The notes below the pieces were generated by a model. The model was not told the DNA's origin, searched no databases, and saw only the letters and a list, made by a program, of their open reading frames with translations. Made by a program: the position numbers and the translations under genes. From Aurantiacibacter rhizosphaerae (GTDB lineage Bacteria; Pseudomonadota; Alphaproteobacteria; Sphingomonadales; Sphingomonadaceae), in contig NZ_WUBR01000001.1 of assembly GCF_009807005.1 (NCBI RefSeq), forward strand, positions 1,054,001 to 1,118,000: a stretch of 64,000 bases of DNA, in the 5' to 3' direction. Below are positions 53,234 to 63,505 of this stretch, in pieces; within the stretch, counting starts at the first letter, position 1; each line of letters starts with the position of its first letter.

Positions 53234-55006
53234 ATGACTGAAATGCCCGGACGATCCAGCTTCAATTCCGTGCCCGCCGCCGATACGGGCGCTCCGCAAC
53301 GTCCACATGAGGCAGAGGCTCCTCGCGCGCCTGCTCCGGCACAGGCGCAGGCCCCGCAACAGCCCGCAAACTCCGCCACCGCTGAGGACAATGAGCAGGA
53401 AGCCGCGCGCCAGCCGATCGGCGTTGTCCTGGATATCGCCGGTTCGGGCTCCCAGATCGCGCTGGATCTGGAACGGCTGAACGAATGCATGGATCATTCC
53501 GATCCCTCCATCGCGCTTGCCGGGCAGGTGGGCAGCCAGATCAAGATCCGCACGCGCGACGGCTGGTTGCTGGCATCCGTGCGCAATCAGAAGCAGGATC
53601 GCCGCGGCGCCGCCAATTCCGTGGTCGCGAACATCGATTTCATGGGCGAGGGCAAGGAAGAGCGGCTGACGGGCAAGATCCACAGCTTCCGCCGCGGTGT
53701 GACCCGCTATCCCATTCCCGGCGCGCTGGTGTTTCCTGCCACGACGGAAGATTTGCGCCAGATCTACGCCTCCGACGGGCGCAGTTCCATTCAGATCGGA
53801 ACGGTCTATCCCACCACGGATATCCGTGCAGGCATGTATATCGATGCGATGCTGGGCAAGCATTTCGCCCTGCTGGGTTCCACCGGTACGGGTAAATCCA
53901 CCAGTGCCGCACTGATCCTGCACCGCATATGCGAGGCTGCGCCGCAGGGCCACGTGCTGATGATCGATCCGCACGGCGAATATTCCGCCGCGTTCAAGAA
54001 CTATGGCATGATCTTTGACGTTTCCAACCTGCAGATGCCCTACTGGCTGATGAATTTCGAGGAGCATTGCGAAGTGCTGCTGAAATCCAGCGGCAACGAT
54101 CTGCAGAACGACAAGGACATCCTTGCCAAATGTCTGCTGGCGGCGCGCGGCAAGAACCGTCTGGCGCAGAGCATGGGCAAGATCACCGTTGATTCGCCCA
54201 TCCCTTATCTCCTCTCCGACCTCACCAATTTCGTGCAGGACGAGATGGGCAAGCTGGACAAGGCCACCAACACCGCGCCCTATATGCGCATCAAGACCAA
54301 GATCGAGGAACTGAAGGCCGATCCGCGCTACCAGTTCATGTTCTCTGGCATGTTGGTGGGCGATACGATGGGAGAATTCCTGTCCAAGATCTTCCGCATG
54401 CCCGGTGACGGGAAGCCGATTTCCATCGTCGACGTGTCGGGCGTGCCGTCCGACATCACCAGCACCGTGGTTGCCGTGCTCAGCCGCCTGGTGTTCGATT
54501 TTGCGATCTGGGGCCGGAACGAGAAGACCCATCCGATCCTGCTGGTGTGTGAGGAAGCGCACCGCTACGTTCCCAACGAGAAGAACGCTGAGAACAACTC
54601 CGTGGGCCGCGTGCTGTCGCGCATTGCCAAGGAAGGCCGTAAATACGGTATCTCCCTGGGCCTGATCACGCAGCGACCGTCGGACCTTGCAGAAGGCGTG
54701 CTGTCGCAGTGCGGCACGATCATCTCGATGCGTCTCAACAACGATCGTGACCAGGCCTTCGTGAAGGCCGCCATGCCCGAAGGCGCGCGCGGCTTCCTCG
54801 ATTCCATCCCCGCATTGCGCAACCGCGAATGCATCGTCTGCGGCGAGGGTGTGTCCATTCCGATCCGTGTCTCCTTTGATAACCTTGAAGAGTCCAAACG
54901 GCCCGCTTCCGAAGATCCCAGCTTCGTGGAGCTGTGGAACGAAGGCGGCGGCGAGGAAGATGCCGTGTTCCGCACCGTGCAACGCTGGCGCGCGCAGGGC
55001 ACCTAA
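53234..55006 (+). CDS. HerA-type ATPase (DUF87 family)
   Basis: A 590-residue ATPase of the HerA/FtsK branch. The first 60 residues are Pro/Ala/Gln-rich and disordered; a HAS-barrel-like domain follows (about 60-200), then the motor with Walker A GSTGTGKST (215-223), DPHGEYSAAF, Walker B ILLVCEEAHRY (about 433-443) and the arginine-finger region RVLSRIAKEGRKYGISL. HerA usually pairs with the nuclease NurA for DNA end resection or phage defence, or with a SIR2 protein; neither is adjacent. The ATPase may act alone or with a distant partner. Confidence 0.88.
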   Translation: MTEMPGRSSFNSVPAADTGAPQRPHEAEAPRAPAPAQAQAPQQPANSATAEDNEQEAARQPIGVVLDIAGSGSQIALDLERLNECMDHSDPSIALAGQVGSQIKIRTRDGWLLASVRNQKQDRRGAANSVVANIDFMGEGKEERLTGKIHSFRRGVTRYPIPGALVFPATTEDLRQIYASDGRSSIQIGTVYPTTDIRAGMYIDAMLGKHFALLGSTGTGKSTSAALILHRICEAAPQGHVLMIDPHGEYSAAFKNYGMIFDVSNLQMPYWLMNFEEHCEVLLKSSGNDLQNDKDILAKCLLAARGKNRLAQSMGKITVDSPIPYLLSDLTNFVQDEMGKLDKATNTAPYMRIKTKIEELKADPRYQFMFSGMLVGDTMGEFLSKIFRMPGDGKPISIVDVSGVPSDITSTVVAVLSRLVFDFAIWGRNEKTHPILLVCEEAHRYVPNEKNAENNSVGRVLSRIAKEGRKYGISLGLITQRPSDLAEGVLSQCGTIISMRLNNDRDQAFVKAAMPEGARGFLDSIPALRNRECIVCGEGVSIPIRVSFDNLEESKRPASEDPSFVELWNEGGGEEDAVFRTVQRWRAQGT

Positions 55007-55032
55007 TTTATCGGGCCCCTCAGGCGCCGGGC

Positions 55033-55239
55033 GCAGCGCGTCCGCGCTGCTTGGCTTTCCTCGCATAAGCTCGGGCGCGCGGTCGCGCTTGCGGTCGCTT
55101 TTCGCGACCGATACCCGCGCTATGCTTGAGCCCGCTAACAGCCGGTCCGCGCCAAGCGGACCGCAAGGCCGAACGGCCGCCCGCAGCGGGCGCAGCTTGC
55201 TGCGCATCTAGCGAGGACGATTGCGCGGAGGCGCAATCG
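55033..55239. repeat. Cluster of short perfect hairpins between convergent genes
   Basis: About 207 bp hold at least seven perfect inverted repeats in succession: 55033-55050 (GCAGCGC arms), 55092-55110 (CGGTCGC), 55143-55163 (CGGTCCGC), 55167-55178 (GGCCG), 55179-55191 (GCCCGC), 55190-55205 (GCGCAGC) and 55218-55239 (CGATTGCGC, loop GGAG). None has a T run, so they are not simple rho-independent terminators. No protein is convincing here. The role is unknown. Confidence 0.75.
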
Positions 55240-55261
55240 ATAAACAAACTAACTCACCACC

Positions 55262-56725
55262 CTACAAATCCGGGGTCATGCGTCCTGCCACCAATCCATC
55301 GGTATGGCTGCCTTCCTCTGCCGTGCGCGGGCCGATGGGCTGTTCGCCGCGCCAGTTCCAGCGGTAGTAGAACAGCCAGCCAAGGATCAGGCCCGACATG
55401 GCCGAGAAGGGGTAGGACAGCCACAGGGAATCCGCGCCCAGCCAATCGTAGGTGGCATAATAGAAGCCCAGCCGCGCCGGGAATACGGCCAGCCCCATGA
55501 TCAGCAGCGGCACCCACACCGCGCCTGCTGCGCGCATGGTGGCGGTGTAGACCATCAGCACGCCGAAGATCACGAAATTCCAGCTGGCCAGCAGCTGGAT
55601 ATGCCGGGCAATGTCCACCGCCGGACTGTCCGGCCCAAGGAACAGTTCCAGCACCGGCCGATCGAACAGCAGCAGGGCCAGCGTCATCATCCCGGTGAAG
55701 GCCAGATTCAGCAGCAATCCCGCGCGCGTTACGGCGTGCAGATCGTTCCACTTGCCAGCGCCGATATATTGCGCCGCCATCGCGCTGACAGCGCCGCCGA
55801 TGGCCATGGCGGGCATCTGGATATAGGTGAACAATTGCATGGTTGCGCCATAGGCCGCCGTCGTCATCAGCCCTTCGCGGTTGACCAGGCCGACAAGGAT
55901 GATGCCCGCAGCCGACATCACCAGCATCTGCGCGCCCATCGGCAAGCCCTTGCTGACGATAAAGCCCAGTTCTGCGCGCGCGGGCACGAGATAGCGCAGT
56001 TCCCTGCCACGCAGCCGCAGTGGCAGATCGCGGCGATAGACATAGATCACCATGGCCACGAAGGATGTCATGCTGGCAACGATGGTGGCCGTGGCGGACC
56101 CCGCGATGCCCATTTCGGGCACTGGCCCTATTCCGGCAATGAAAACCGGGTTCAGCACTGCATCGATCAGCACGGTCACGCCCATGAAAATCAGCGGCGT
56201 TTTCGCGTCACCTGTACCGCGCAGGCCCATGCTGAGGATGATGGAGATCATGCCAAATGGCATGGAGAGGAATATCAGCCGCAGATAGATCAGCGCCAGC
56301 GGATAGGCGCCGCCCGGCGTTGCCAGCGCGCGCAGCAGCGCCGGGGCCAATGCAAAACCGATGGCCGCAATCAGCACCATCAGCAGGGCGCAAAAGCCCA
56401 CGGCCGTGCCGAATGTTCGCCGCGCCCCGTCGATATTGCGCGCGCCCCAGCGCTGACCGATCAGCACGGTGGCGGCCATGCCAAAGCCAAAGGCCATGCT
56501 GGCCACCAGAAACATCACGATATTGGCATTGGCCGTGGCCGCCAGCGCCTCCTCCCCGATCAGCCGACCCACCCATATGGCGTTCACCGTGCCAGACAGC
56601 GATTGCAGGATATTGGTGAGCAACGCGGGAACGGCGAACATCAGCAGCGTGCGCGGGATCGGGCCCTGGGTCAGGTCTCCGCGGATTTCCGGCGGAGGAG
56701 CGGCAGGCTCGATCGGATCGCTCAT
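55262..56725 (-). CDS. MATE family efflux transporter
   Basis: A 487-residue polytopic transporter of the multidrug and toxin extrusion family with about 12 TM helices. The first half has IPRTLLMFAVPALLTNILQSLSGTVNAIWVGRLIGEEALAATANAN and the second the corresponding repeat (KGLPMGAQMLVMSAAGIILVGLVNREG), the two-fold MATE signature. It would exchange Na+ or H+ for cationic drugs. The start (ATG 56725) overlaps the queE stop as ATGA. It converges on the herA gene across the hairpin cluster. Confidence 0.92.
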   Translation of the reverse strand: MSDPIEPAAPPPEIRGDLTQGPIPRTLLMFAVPALLTNILQSLSGTVNAIWVGRLIGEEALAATANANIVMFLVASMAFGFGMAATVLIGQRWGARNIDGARRTFGTAVGFCALLMVLIAAIGFALAPALLRALATPGGAYPLALIYLRLIFLSMPFGMISIILSMGLRGTGDAKTPLIFMGVTVLIDAVLNPVFIAGIGPVPEMGIAGSATATIVASMTSFVAMVIYVYRRDLPLRLRGRELRYLVPARAELGFIVSKGLPMGAQMLVMSAAGIILVGLVNREGLMTTAAYGATMQLFTYIQMPAMAIGGAVSAMAAQYIGAGKWNDLHAVTRAGLLLNLAFTGMMTLALLLFDRPVLELFLGPDSPAVDIARHIQLLASWNFVIFGVLMVYTATMRAAGAVWVPLLIMGLAVFPARLGFYYATYDWLGADSLWLSYPFSAMSGLILGWLFYYRWNWRGEQPIGPRTAEEGSHTDGLVAGRMTPDL

Positions 56726-57453
56726 GTTCCGCGCGTGTCTCCGAACAGGTGGATATGCAACCGGTCCGACAGGCGGAACCCGTGTTCCAGGCATAGCGGC
56801 ACCAGCCATTCCATGCGGGCGCGCAGGGTTTCGCTATCGGTCCCCTCCGGCATCAGGAAGATACGGCCCGCCGGGATCATGTGCTGTTTAGCAAGGCGCA
56901 GCACCTCATCCACATCACCCGGCTGGGCCAGCACGAACTTCAGAAAGGCGCGCCCGTCCGTGGCCCAGCGATCCAGCATTTCAGGCTTCAGCGCGAGGTC
57001 CGCCGGATTGCCGCTGTGCGCCAGCTTCGGGCTGACGTTGTACTGGTCTACCCGCACGTCCAGCCGCGCGAGCGGATCGACGGTGCCATTGGTTTCGATC
57101 TCCACCTGCATATCGGGCAGATGCTCCAGCATTTGCGCCAGTCTGCCCGCCTGCAACAATGGCTCCCCGCCGGTGATGACGAGGCGTTTCTGCCCGGTCG
57201 CGGCGATTCTACGGGCCACATCTTCCTCGTCCAGTTCAAGCAGGTTGGCCTTACGCTCGAAATGCTCGCCGGATCGGTGCGGGCGATCGTCGCCCTCGAA
57301 ATGCCAAGTATAGGCCGTGTCGCACCACACGCAGGCAAGGTTGCAGCGTGACAGGCGCAGGAAGGCAACCGGCATGCCGGCGCTTGGCCCTTCGCCCTGG
57401 ACGGAGGCGAAGATCTCCGGTTCGCCGGGGGCCTGTGTGGCAAGGGTCAGCAT
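56722..57453 (-). CDS. queE: 7-carboxy-7-deazaguanine synthase
   Basis: A 243-residue radical-SAM enzyme that forms the 7-deazaguanine ring from CPH4 in queuosine and preQ0 synthesis. The [4Fe-4S] motif is CNLACVWC (C37, C41 and C44), preceded by EIFASVQGEGPSAG and followed by the TWHF segment and VITGGEPLLQ. ATG 57453 was chosen; a TTG at 57465 adds four residues. The other queuosine genes are not in the window. It overlaps the MATE gene by 4 bp. Confidence 0.93.
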   Translation of the reverse strand: MLTLATQAPGEPEIFASVQGEGPSAGMPVAFLRLSRCNLACVWCDTAYTWHFEGDDRPHRSGEHFERKANLLELDEEDVARRIAATGQKRLVITGGEPLLQAGRLAQMLEHLPDMQVEIETNGTVDPLARLDVRVDQYNVSPKLAHSGNPADLALKPEMLDRWATDGRAFLKFVLAQPGDVDEVLRLAKQHMIPAGRIFLMPEGTDSETLRARMEWLVPLCLEHGFRLSDRLHIHLFGDTRGT

Positions 57454-57607
57454 GGCCCAATCCAACTAATGTGGAACACCTGGAACACTGTCCTGGGCTG
57501 AAAAACGCTTCCGCCCGAAAACGGGTGCAAATCACTGGGGCAGGGGCGGGCTGTGCGGATCATGTCAGCCGGTCTGCCACATCGGGGCGAAAGTAGGAAA
57601 TCGCAGG

Positions 57608-60421
57608 TTACCCCAGCCGTTCAAGCGCCGCAGTCAGCCGCTCTGCCTCTGCCGTGTGGTGGGTGAGATCGGCGCGGGCCTTCTCCACCGCTTCGGGCTT
57701 TGCCCGATCCACGAAATTGGCATTGCCAAGGCGGCCTTCCAGTGATTTCGCTTCCTTCTGCGCGGCGGCCAGCGCCTTTTGCAGGCGGGCACGCTCGGCC
57801 TCGATATCGATCACGCCTTCCAGCGGCACCACGAACACATCGCTGCCCGTTCCCACCTGCATGGCCGCGCCATCGGGCGCTTCGCCCACGGTGATGGGGG
57901 AGAGACGCGCAAGACGCTCAATCGCCGCGCTGCTGCGGTCGATCACGCTTTGCGCCAGTGCCGATGGGTTTGCGATGAATGCAGGCAGCTTCTCGCCCGG
58001 CGAAATGCCCAACTCGTTACGTGCGCCGCGCGTGGCGGTGGTGAGGGCGATGACCCAGTCGATGGCGTCGGTGGCGTCCTTGCTAACCTCGGCGCGGGGC
58101 TCCGGCCACTTGGCATGGATCAGGTCATATTTGCGCGTCCCCTGCGCGTGCCAGAGTTCCTCGGTCACGAAGGGCATGAAGGGGTGGAGCATCACCATGA
58201 TCTGATCCAGCGCCCAGCCGGCCACTTCGCGGGTTTCGGCCTGAATCGGGCCGTCGTCTCCGGATTGGAGGACGGGCTTGATCAGTTCCAGATACCAGTC
58301 GCAGAACCTGTCCCACGTGAAGTGATAGACGAGATTGGCGGCGGCATCGAAGCGCAGTTCTGCCATCGCCTTGTCCAGCGCCTCCACCGTCTGCTGCACT
58401 TCGCCGATGATCCACTGGTTGGCGGCAAGGCGGGCGGCGGGCGCTGCGATGGTGCTGGATGCGCCAATGCCATAGCCCTGGCAGAAACGCGTGGCATTCC
58501 AAAGCTTCGTGGCGAAGTTGCGATACCCCTCCACGCGCTTTTCATCCATCTTGATGTCGCGGCCCTGGCTTTCCATCGCCGCCATGAAGAAGCGCAGCGC
58601 ATCGGCGCCATATTTGTCGATCAGGCCCAGGGGATCGACGACATTGCCCTTCGACTTGCTCATCTTGGAGCCGTCTGCCGCCCGCACGAGGCCGTGCAGA
58701 TACAGCTTCTCCCACGGGCGCTGATCCATGTTGTAATAGCCCATCATCATCATGCGGGCATCCCAGAAGAACAGGATATCAAAACCGCTGATCAACAGGC
58801 TGTTGGGATAGTGCTTCTTGACCCGCTCCTCCGCATCGGGCCAGCCGAGCGTGGCGAAGGGCCACAGGGCGCTGGAGAACCACGTGTCGAGGACGTCGGG
58901 ATCCTGCCAGAGATGGATCGTCTTGCCGATGCCGCCGCCTTCCGCGTCAAGCGCGGCAGACTGGCTTGGTGCCATGACAATGTCCGCACCGTCATACGGA
59001 ATGTAGTCGCGCGCCTTCGCTTCCACCGCCGACGTTTCCATCGCCACGAATGGCTTTGGTATGTCGTATCGCAACACACCATCGACAACGGAAGGCCCGT
59101 ACCAGGCCGGAATCCGATGCCCCCACCAAAGCTGTCGACTGATGCACCAGGGCTGGATGTTTTCCATCCAGTTGAAGAACGTTTTCTCCCAGGTCTTGGG
59201 GACGATCTCGATCTCACCGGATTTTACCGCATTGATCGGTGGACTGGCGAGACGCTCCGCATCGACATACCACTGGTCGGTCAGCCAGGGTTCGATCACC
59301 ACGCCGCCGCGGTCGCCGAAGGGCGTCGCGATTGTACGCGGCTCGGCGTCGAGCTCCTGCTCCTCGCCCTTTTTCGTCTTGGTGATGTGGGTGACGAGGT
59401 GGCCGCTGTCCTTCAGCATCTCGACCACGCGGGCACGCGCTTCGAACCGTTCGAGGCCGAGCAGTTCGTCGGGGATCAGCCCGTCGGCGGTCTGGCAGAC
59501 GTTCGCATCGGCATCCAGCATGTTGAGCATATCAGCCGGAGCAATCCCGGCACGCTTGCCGACCTCGAAGTCGTTGAAATCATGCCCCGGCGTGATCTTC
59601 ACCGCGCCAGAACCCAGCTCAGGGTCGGCATGCTCATCCGCCACGATGGGAATCTCGCGGCCCGTGATCGGCAGCTTCACCTTCGCGCCGCGTGCCACCA
59701 GATCCTTGTAACGCTCGTCCTCCGGGTGAACCGCCACGGCCATATCGGCCAGCATGGTTTCAGGCCGCGTGGTGGACACGCGAATGTCTCCGCTGCCGTC
59801 CGACAGGGGGTAGATGAAGGTCCAGAACGAACCCTTCACATCCTTCGTTTCCACCTCAAGGTCGGAGATCGCGGTGCGCAGCTTCGGGTCCCAGTTCACC
59901 AGCCGCTTGTCACGGTAGATGAGGCCATCGTCATAAAGGTCCACAAACACCTTCAGCACGGCCTTGGTGAAATGCTCGTCCATGGTGAACTGTTCGCGGC
60001 TCCAGTCCATCGAACAGCCCAGGCGACGCAGCTGGCGCGTGATCGTGCCGCCCGATTCTTCTTTCCATTCCCAGACCTTCTGGACGAATTCCTCGCGCGT
60101 GTAGTTGGTGCGCTTGTCCTGCCGCTCCTCCATCTGGCGTTCCACCACCATCTGCGTGGCGATCCCTGCGTGATCGGTGCCCACCACCCACAGCGCATCC
60201 TTGCCGCGCAGCCGCTCGTAACGGATCACGATATCCTGCAGCGTGTTGTCCAGCGCGTGGCCAATATGCAGGCTGCCCGTTACGTTGGGCGGAGGATTGA
60301 CGATGGTGAAGGGTTCCGCATCCGGGCGATCCGGACGGAATGCGCCGGTCTCTTCCCAATGGGAATACCACTTCGCCTCAATCGCGGCGGGATCGAAAGT
60401 CTTGCTCAATTCACTGGTCAT
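57608..60421 (-). CDS. valS: Valyl-tRNA synthetase
   Basis: A 937-residue class I synthetase that charges tRNA-Val. HIGH is at 52-55 ([14 protein letters not shown]) and KMSKS in [15 protein letters not shown] (about 555). The editing CP1 domain lies between ([19 protein letters not shown]) and a C-terminal coiled-coil ([28 protein letters not shown]) ends the protein, as in ValS and unlike IleS. ATG 60421 begins at the conserved [19 protein letters not shown] start. Confidence 0.97.
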   Translation of the reverse strand: MTSELSKTFDPAAIEAKWYSHWEETGAFRPDRPDAEPFTIVNPPPNVTGSLHIGHALDNTLQDIVIRYERLRGKDALWVVGTDHAGIATQMVVERQMEERQDKRTNYTREEFVQKVWEWKEESGGTITRQLRRLGCSMDWSREQFTMDEHFTKAVLKVFVDLYDDGLIYRDKRLVNWDPKLRTAISDLEVETKDVKGSFWTFIYPLSDGSGDIRVSTTRPETMLADMAVAVHPEDERYKDLVARGAKVKLPITGREIPIVADEHADPELGSGAVKITPGHDFNDFEVGKRAGIAPADMLNMLDADANVCQTADGLIPDELLGLERFEARARVVEMLKDSGHLVTHITKTKKGEEQELDAEPRTIATPFGDRGGVVIEPWLTDQWYVDAERLASPPINAVKSGEIEIVPKTWEKTFFNWMENIQPWCISRQLWWGHRIPAWYGPSVVDGVLRYDIPKPFVAMETSAVEAKARDYIPYDGADIVMAPSQSAALDAEGGGIGKTIHLWQDPDVLDTWFSSALWPFATLGWPDAEERVKKHYPNSLLISGFDILFFWDARMMMMGYYNMDQRPWEKLYLHGLVRAADGSKMSKSKGNVVDPLGLIDKYGADALRFFMAAMESQGRDIKMDEKRVEGYRNFATKLWNATRFCQGYGIGASSTIAAPAARLAANQWIIGEVQQTVEALDKAMAELRFDAAANLVYHFTWDRFCDWYLELIKPVLQSGDDGPIQAETREVAGWALDQIMVMLHPFMPFVTEELWHAQGTRKYDLIHAKWPEPRAEVSKDATDAIDWVIALTTATRGARNELGISPGEKLPAFIANPSALAQSVIDRSSAAIERLARLSPITVGEAPDGAAMQVGTGSDVFVVPLEGVIDIEAERARLQKALAAAQKEAKSLEGRLGNANFVDRAKPEAVEKARADLTHHTAEAERLTAALERLG

Positions 60422-60507
60422 GGTTGAGGCCACTGCCACCGCTTTACCCCAAGGGCAACACGCGAAGACCTTGCTGCGCAGCGGATTTGTGCGCATAGCG
60501 TGCCGCA

Positions 60508-61617
60508 ATGCGCGAATGGGCTCAATATAGCGTCGAAGAGGCAGGCGGTCGGGCGACGGTGATCGTTACCGGGCCTTTGCTGGTGTCCAGCATAGGAAAG
60601 CTGGACCCGGAATTGCGCGATTACAGCGAATCGGTGCAAACCATCGATATCTCCGGCGCGCACCCGATCGACACGGTTGGCGCGTGGATCATCCATCGCT
60701 TTGCCGAACGCACCGGCGCCGATATCGTGGGCGCCAGCGAACAGGCAGAGGTGTTGATCGAAGCGGTGGAGGAAGCATCCAGCGATGCCGAGATCGCCCC
60801 GCCGCGCCCCCATTCACTGGGCGACATTTCGGAAAATGTCGGCATCAAGGTTGTGGAGTTCTTCAGCGGCGTGAAATCCTCCATCGGATTTCTTGGCGCC
60901 GTGCTGATGAGTGCGCTGGGCCTGGTGCTGCATCCCCGCCGCTTCCGCATGAAGGCGCTGGTGCGGCAGATGGAGCAGGTGGGCGTTTCTTCCCTGCCGA
61001 TCATAGGCCTGATGAGCTTCCTTATCGGCATCGTTATCGCGCAACAGGGCGCGGTGCAGTTGCAGCAGTTTGGCGCCGAAACGCTAACGGTGAACCTGGT
61101 GGGCCGCATTACCTTACGCGAACTGGGCGTGCTGATGACGGCGATCATGGTGGCAGGCCGCAGCGGCTCTGCCTTTGCCGCGCAATTGGGCACGATGAAG
61201 CTGACCGAAGAGATTGACGCGATGCGCACCATCGGCGTCTCTCCCATGGAGGCGCTGATCATCCCGCGCATCCTTGCTTCTGTGCTGATGATGCCGCTCT
61301 TGGGCTTCTATGCCTCCATCGTCGCCATCGTGGGCGGTGCGGTGATCGGTGAACTGATGCTGGGCATCCCGTTCTGGACCTTCCTTGCCCGCGTGCAGGA
61401 AGTGGTGCCGATCTATGATTTCTGGGTCGGCATGGTGAAGGCGCCGATGTTCGGCCTGATCATCGCCATGGCCGGTTGCTACCAAGGCATGCAGGTGAAG
61501 GGTAACGCGGAAGAAGTGGGCCTGCGCACCACCGCCGCCGTGGTGCAGGCCATTTTCATGGTGATCGTGCTGGATGCATTCTTCGCAGTGTTCTTTACAG
61601 AGATCGGCTGGGCATGA
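60508..61617 (+). CDS. mlaE: MlaE-type ABC permease fused to a STAS-like domain
   Basis: A 369-residue fusion. The N-terminal 95 residues form a STAS-like domain ([23 protein letters not shown]) equivalent to a separate MlaB; the rest is an MlaE permease with about six TMs and the conserved [25 protein letters not shown] and [20 protein letters not shown] segments. It belongs to an MCE-type system that moves phospholipids between membranes. Its stop overlaps the ATPase start by ATGA. It is divergent from valS. Confidence 0.92.
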   Translation: MREWAQYSVEEAGGRATVIVTGPLLVSSIGKLDPELRDYSESVQTIDISGAHPIDTVGAWIIHRFAERTGADIVGASEQAEVLIEAVEEASSDAEIAPPRPHSLGDISENVGIKVVEFFSGVKSSIGFLGAVLMSALGLVLHPRRFRMKALVRQMEQVGVSSLPIIGLMSFLIGIVIAQQGAVQLQQFGAETLTVNLVGRITLRELGVLMTAIMVAGRSGSAFAAQLGTMKLTEEIDAMRTIGVSPMEALIIPRILASVLMMPLLGFYASIVAIVGGAVIGELMLGIPFWTFLARVQEVVPIYDFWVGMVKAPMFGLIIAMAGCYQGMQVKGNAEEVGLRTTAAVVQAIFMVIVLDAFFAVFFTEIGWA

Positions 61618-62537
61618 GCATTTCCGACGATAATCCCTATGGCGACGAGCCCCGCGGCGACCAATCCATGCGCGACAGCCACAGCGATGTGGAAGACGCC
61701 GCCTATGGCGATGCGCCGGAACAGTTCGAGGGCGAGTTTCCCATTCGCATCAAGGGGCTGACCAATTCCTTTGGCGATTTCAACGTGCACGAGGATCTGG
61801 ATCTGGACGTGAAGCGCGGGGAAATCCTCGGCGTCGTCGGCGGGTCCGGCACGGGCAAGAGCGTGCTGATGCGATCCATCATCGGCCTGCAGATACCGCA
61901 GGACGGCATGATCGAGGTGTTCGGCCGCAACATTACCGAGGCGGAGCCGGACGAGGTTATCGGCGTGCGCAATCGCTGGGGCGTGTTGTTCCAGGGTGGC
62001 GCGCTGTTCTCCACCCTCTCCGTGGGTGAGAACGTGCAGGTGCCGCTCAAGCAGTTCTATCCGGAACTGTCGCAGGAATTGCTGGACGAGATCGCCCGTT
62101 ACAAGGTGGTGCTGACCGGTCTGCCGGAAGAGGCGGCGAGCAAGTTTCCGTCAGAGCTTTCGGGCGGCATGAAGAAGCGTGCTGGCCTCGCCCGCGCACT
62201 GGCGCTGGATCCGGAATTGCTGTTTCTGGACGAACCGACCGCCGGGCTGGACCCCATTGGCGGCGCGAAATTTGATGAGCTGACGCGCGAATTGACCGAT
62301 ACGCTGGGGCTGACGGTGTTCCTGATCACGCACGATCTGGATACGCTGTACGCCATTTGCGACCGGGTGGCCGTGCTGGCAGACAAGAAGGTGATTGCCG
62401 TGGGCACGATCCCGGAATTGCTTGAAAACGATCATCCATGGATTCAGGAATATTTCAACGGACCGCGCGCCAGGGCGGCGACGGCAACGCATGAACGCGG
62501 GAAAGCGTTGGACAAGCTGGGCAGCGAGAAGGCATAG
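61614..62537 (+). CDS. mlaF: MlaF-type ABC transporter ATPase
   Basis: A 307-residue ABC ATPase that powers the MCE lipid transporter. Walker A is GGSGTGKS (76-83), the signature is LSGGMKKRAGLARAL and Walker B LLFLDEPTAGLD, all with the MlaF wording. The first 40 residues are an acidic extension not found in E. coli MlaF. It is coupled to the permease gene by ATGA and followed by the MCE gene after 9 bp. Confidence 0.94.
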   Translation: MSISDDNPYGDEPRGDQSMRDSHSDVEDAAYGDAPEQFEGEFPIRIKGLTNSFGDFNVHEDLDLDVKRGEILGVVGGSGTGKSVLMRSIIGLQIPQDGMIEVFGRNITEAEPDEVIGVRNRWGVLFQGGALFSTLSVGENVQVPLKQFYPELSQELLDEIARYKVVLTGLPEEAASKFPSELSGGMKKRAGLARALALDPELLFLDEPTAGLDPIGGAKFDELTRELTDTLGLTVFLITHDLDTLYAICDRVAVLADKKVIAVGTIPELLENDHPWIQEYFNGPRARAATATHERGKALDKLGSEKA

Positions 62538-62546
62538 GCGAAGCAG

Positions 62547-63494
62547 ATGGAAACACGGGCAAACCACATCTGGGTAGGCGCGATCACCCTGCTGCTGCTG
62601 GCAGCGGCGGCGATGTTCTTCGTCTGGCTCGCGCGGCTGGGCGATCGCGACAACAAGGAATATGATATTTTCTACGAGCAATCCGTGGGCGGCGTCGCCA
62701 CCGGATCCGTGGTTACCTATTCCGGCGTTCCCGTGGGGCAGGTGTCGGCAATCTCGATCTGGGAGCGTGATCCCGAATTCGTGAAAGTTCGCATCAGGGT
62801 GAATGACGACACGCCGATCCTGATTGGCACGACGGCCAGCATTTCCGCCAGCTTCACCGGCGTTTCCAACATCAGTCTTTCGGGCGGACGATCCAACCAG
62901 CCGCCCATCACCTGCGATACCACGGGCTGCCCTGAAGGCGTGCCGGTGATCCCGCCCGCACAGGGCGCCGTGGGTGAAATTCTTGCCAGTGCGCCATTGC
63001 TGCTGGAACGCCTCGCCACGCTGACGGACAGGCTGACGCGTGTGCTGGATGACGAGAACCAGGATTCCATCGCCGGTATCCTGCGCAACACCGATTCCAT
63101 CAGCCAGGAACTGGCCGCCAGCTCTCCGCAGGTGCAGGCCACCTTGCGTGAATTGCAGACCACGCTGGCCCAGTCGACCGAAACGCTGGCCGCATTCGAA
63201 GGCACGCTGGAGACGACCGACGGCCTGCTGGAGGCAGAAGGCCCGGCGCTGGCGAACGACCTGCGCCAGACGCTGGCAAGCGCACGGCAGGCTGCTCAAT
63301 CGCTGCAGGGCTCTTTGGAGAATGTCGAGCCGCTGACACGGCAATTGAACGAAGACACGCTGCCGGCTGCCACTGCCACGCTGCGCGATCTGCGGCAGAC
63401 CAGCCAGAACCTGCGCATGGTGACCGAACGCCTCGAGACAGAGGGCGCGGGCGCCTTGCTGGGCGGGCAGGACCTGCCGGATTACGAGCCTTGA
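62547..63494 (+). CDS. mlaD: MlaD-type MCE domain protein
   Basis: A 315-residue substrate-binding MCE protein anchored by one N-terminal TM (about 11-31). The MCE domain (about 40-120) shows VGGVATGSVVTYSGVPVGQVSAI and VRIRVNDDTPILIGTTASI; a long helical region (about 160-300) follows, rich in Gln and Thr, which may form a tunnel or needle for lipids. It is longer than E. coli MlaD (about 180) and closer to the long MCE proteins of alphaproteobacteria. Confidence 0.9.
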   Translation: METRANHIWVGAITLLLLAAAAMFFVWLARLGDRDNKEYDIFYEQSVGGVATGSVVTYSGVPVGQVSAISIWERDPEFVKVRIRVNDDTPILIGTTASISASFTGVSNISLSGGRSNQPPITCDTTGCPEGVPVIPPAQGAVGEILASAPLLLERLATLTDRLTRVLDDENQDSIAGILRNTDSISQELAASSPQVQATLRELQTTLAQSTETLAAFEGTLETTDGLLEAEGPALANDLRQTLASARQAAQSLQGSLENVEPLTRQLNEDTLPAATATLRDLRQTSQNLRMVTERLETEGAGALLGGQDLPDYEP

Positions 63495-63505
63495 GGCTGA
63501 GGACC

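Noticed and set aside
53084-55207. 707-codon open frame antisense to the HerA-type gene
   Set aside because: Sense strand shows Walker A and B and family motifs; the antisense product is low-quality Gly/His/Arg-rich sequence and continues into the hairpin cluster.
55033-55239. CRISPR array at the hairpin cluster
   Set aside because: The repeats are inverted, differ from one another, lack regular spacers, and no cas genes occur in the window.
55304-57313. 669-codon open frame antisense to the MATE and queE genes
   Set aside because: Both sense genes are clearly recognisable; the antisense frame spans two of them and has no coherent fold.
57779-60427. 882-codon open frame antisense to valS
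   Set aside because: The sense strand encodes a complete ValS with HIGH and KMSKS motifs. The antisense frame is His/Arg/Gln-rich, has no domain and no ribosome site, and arises from codon-position GC bias.
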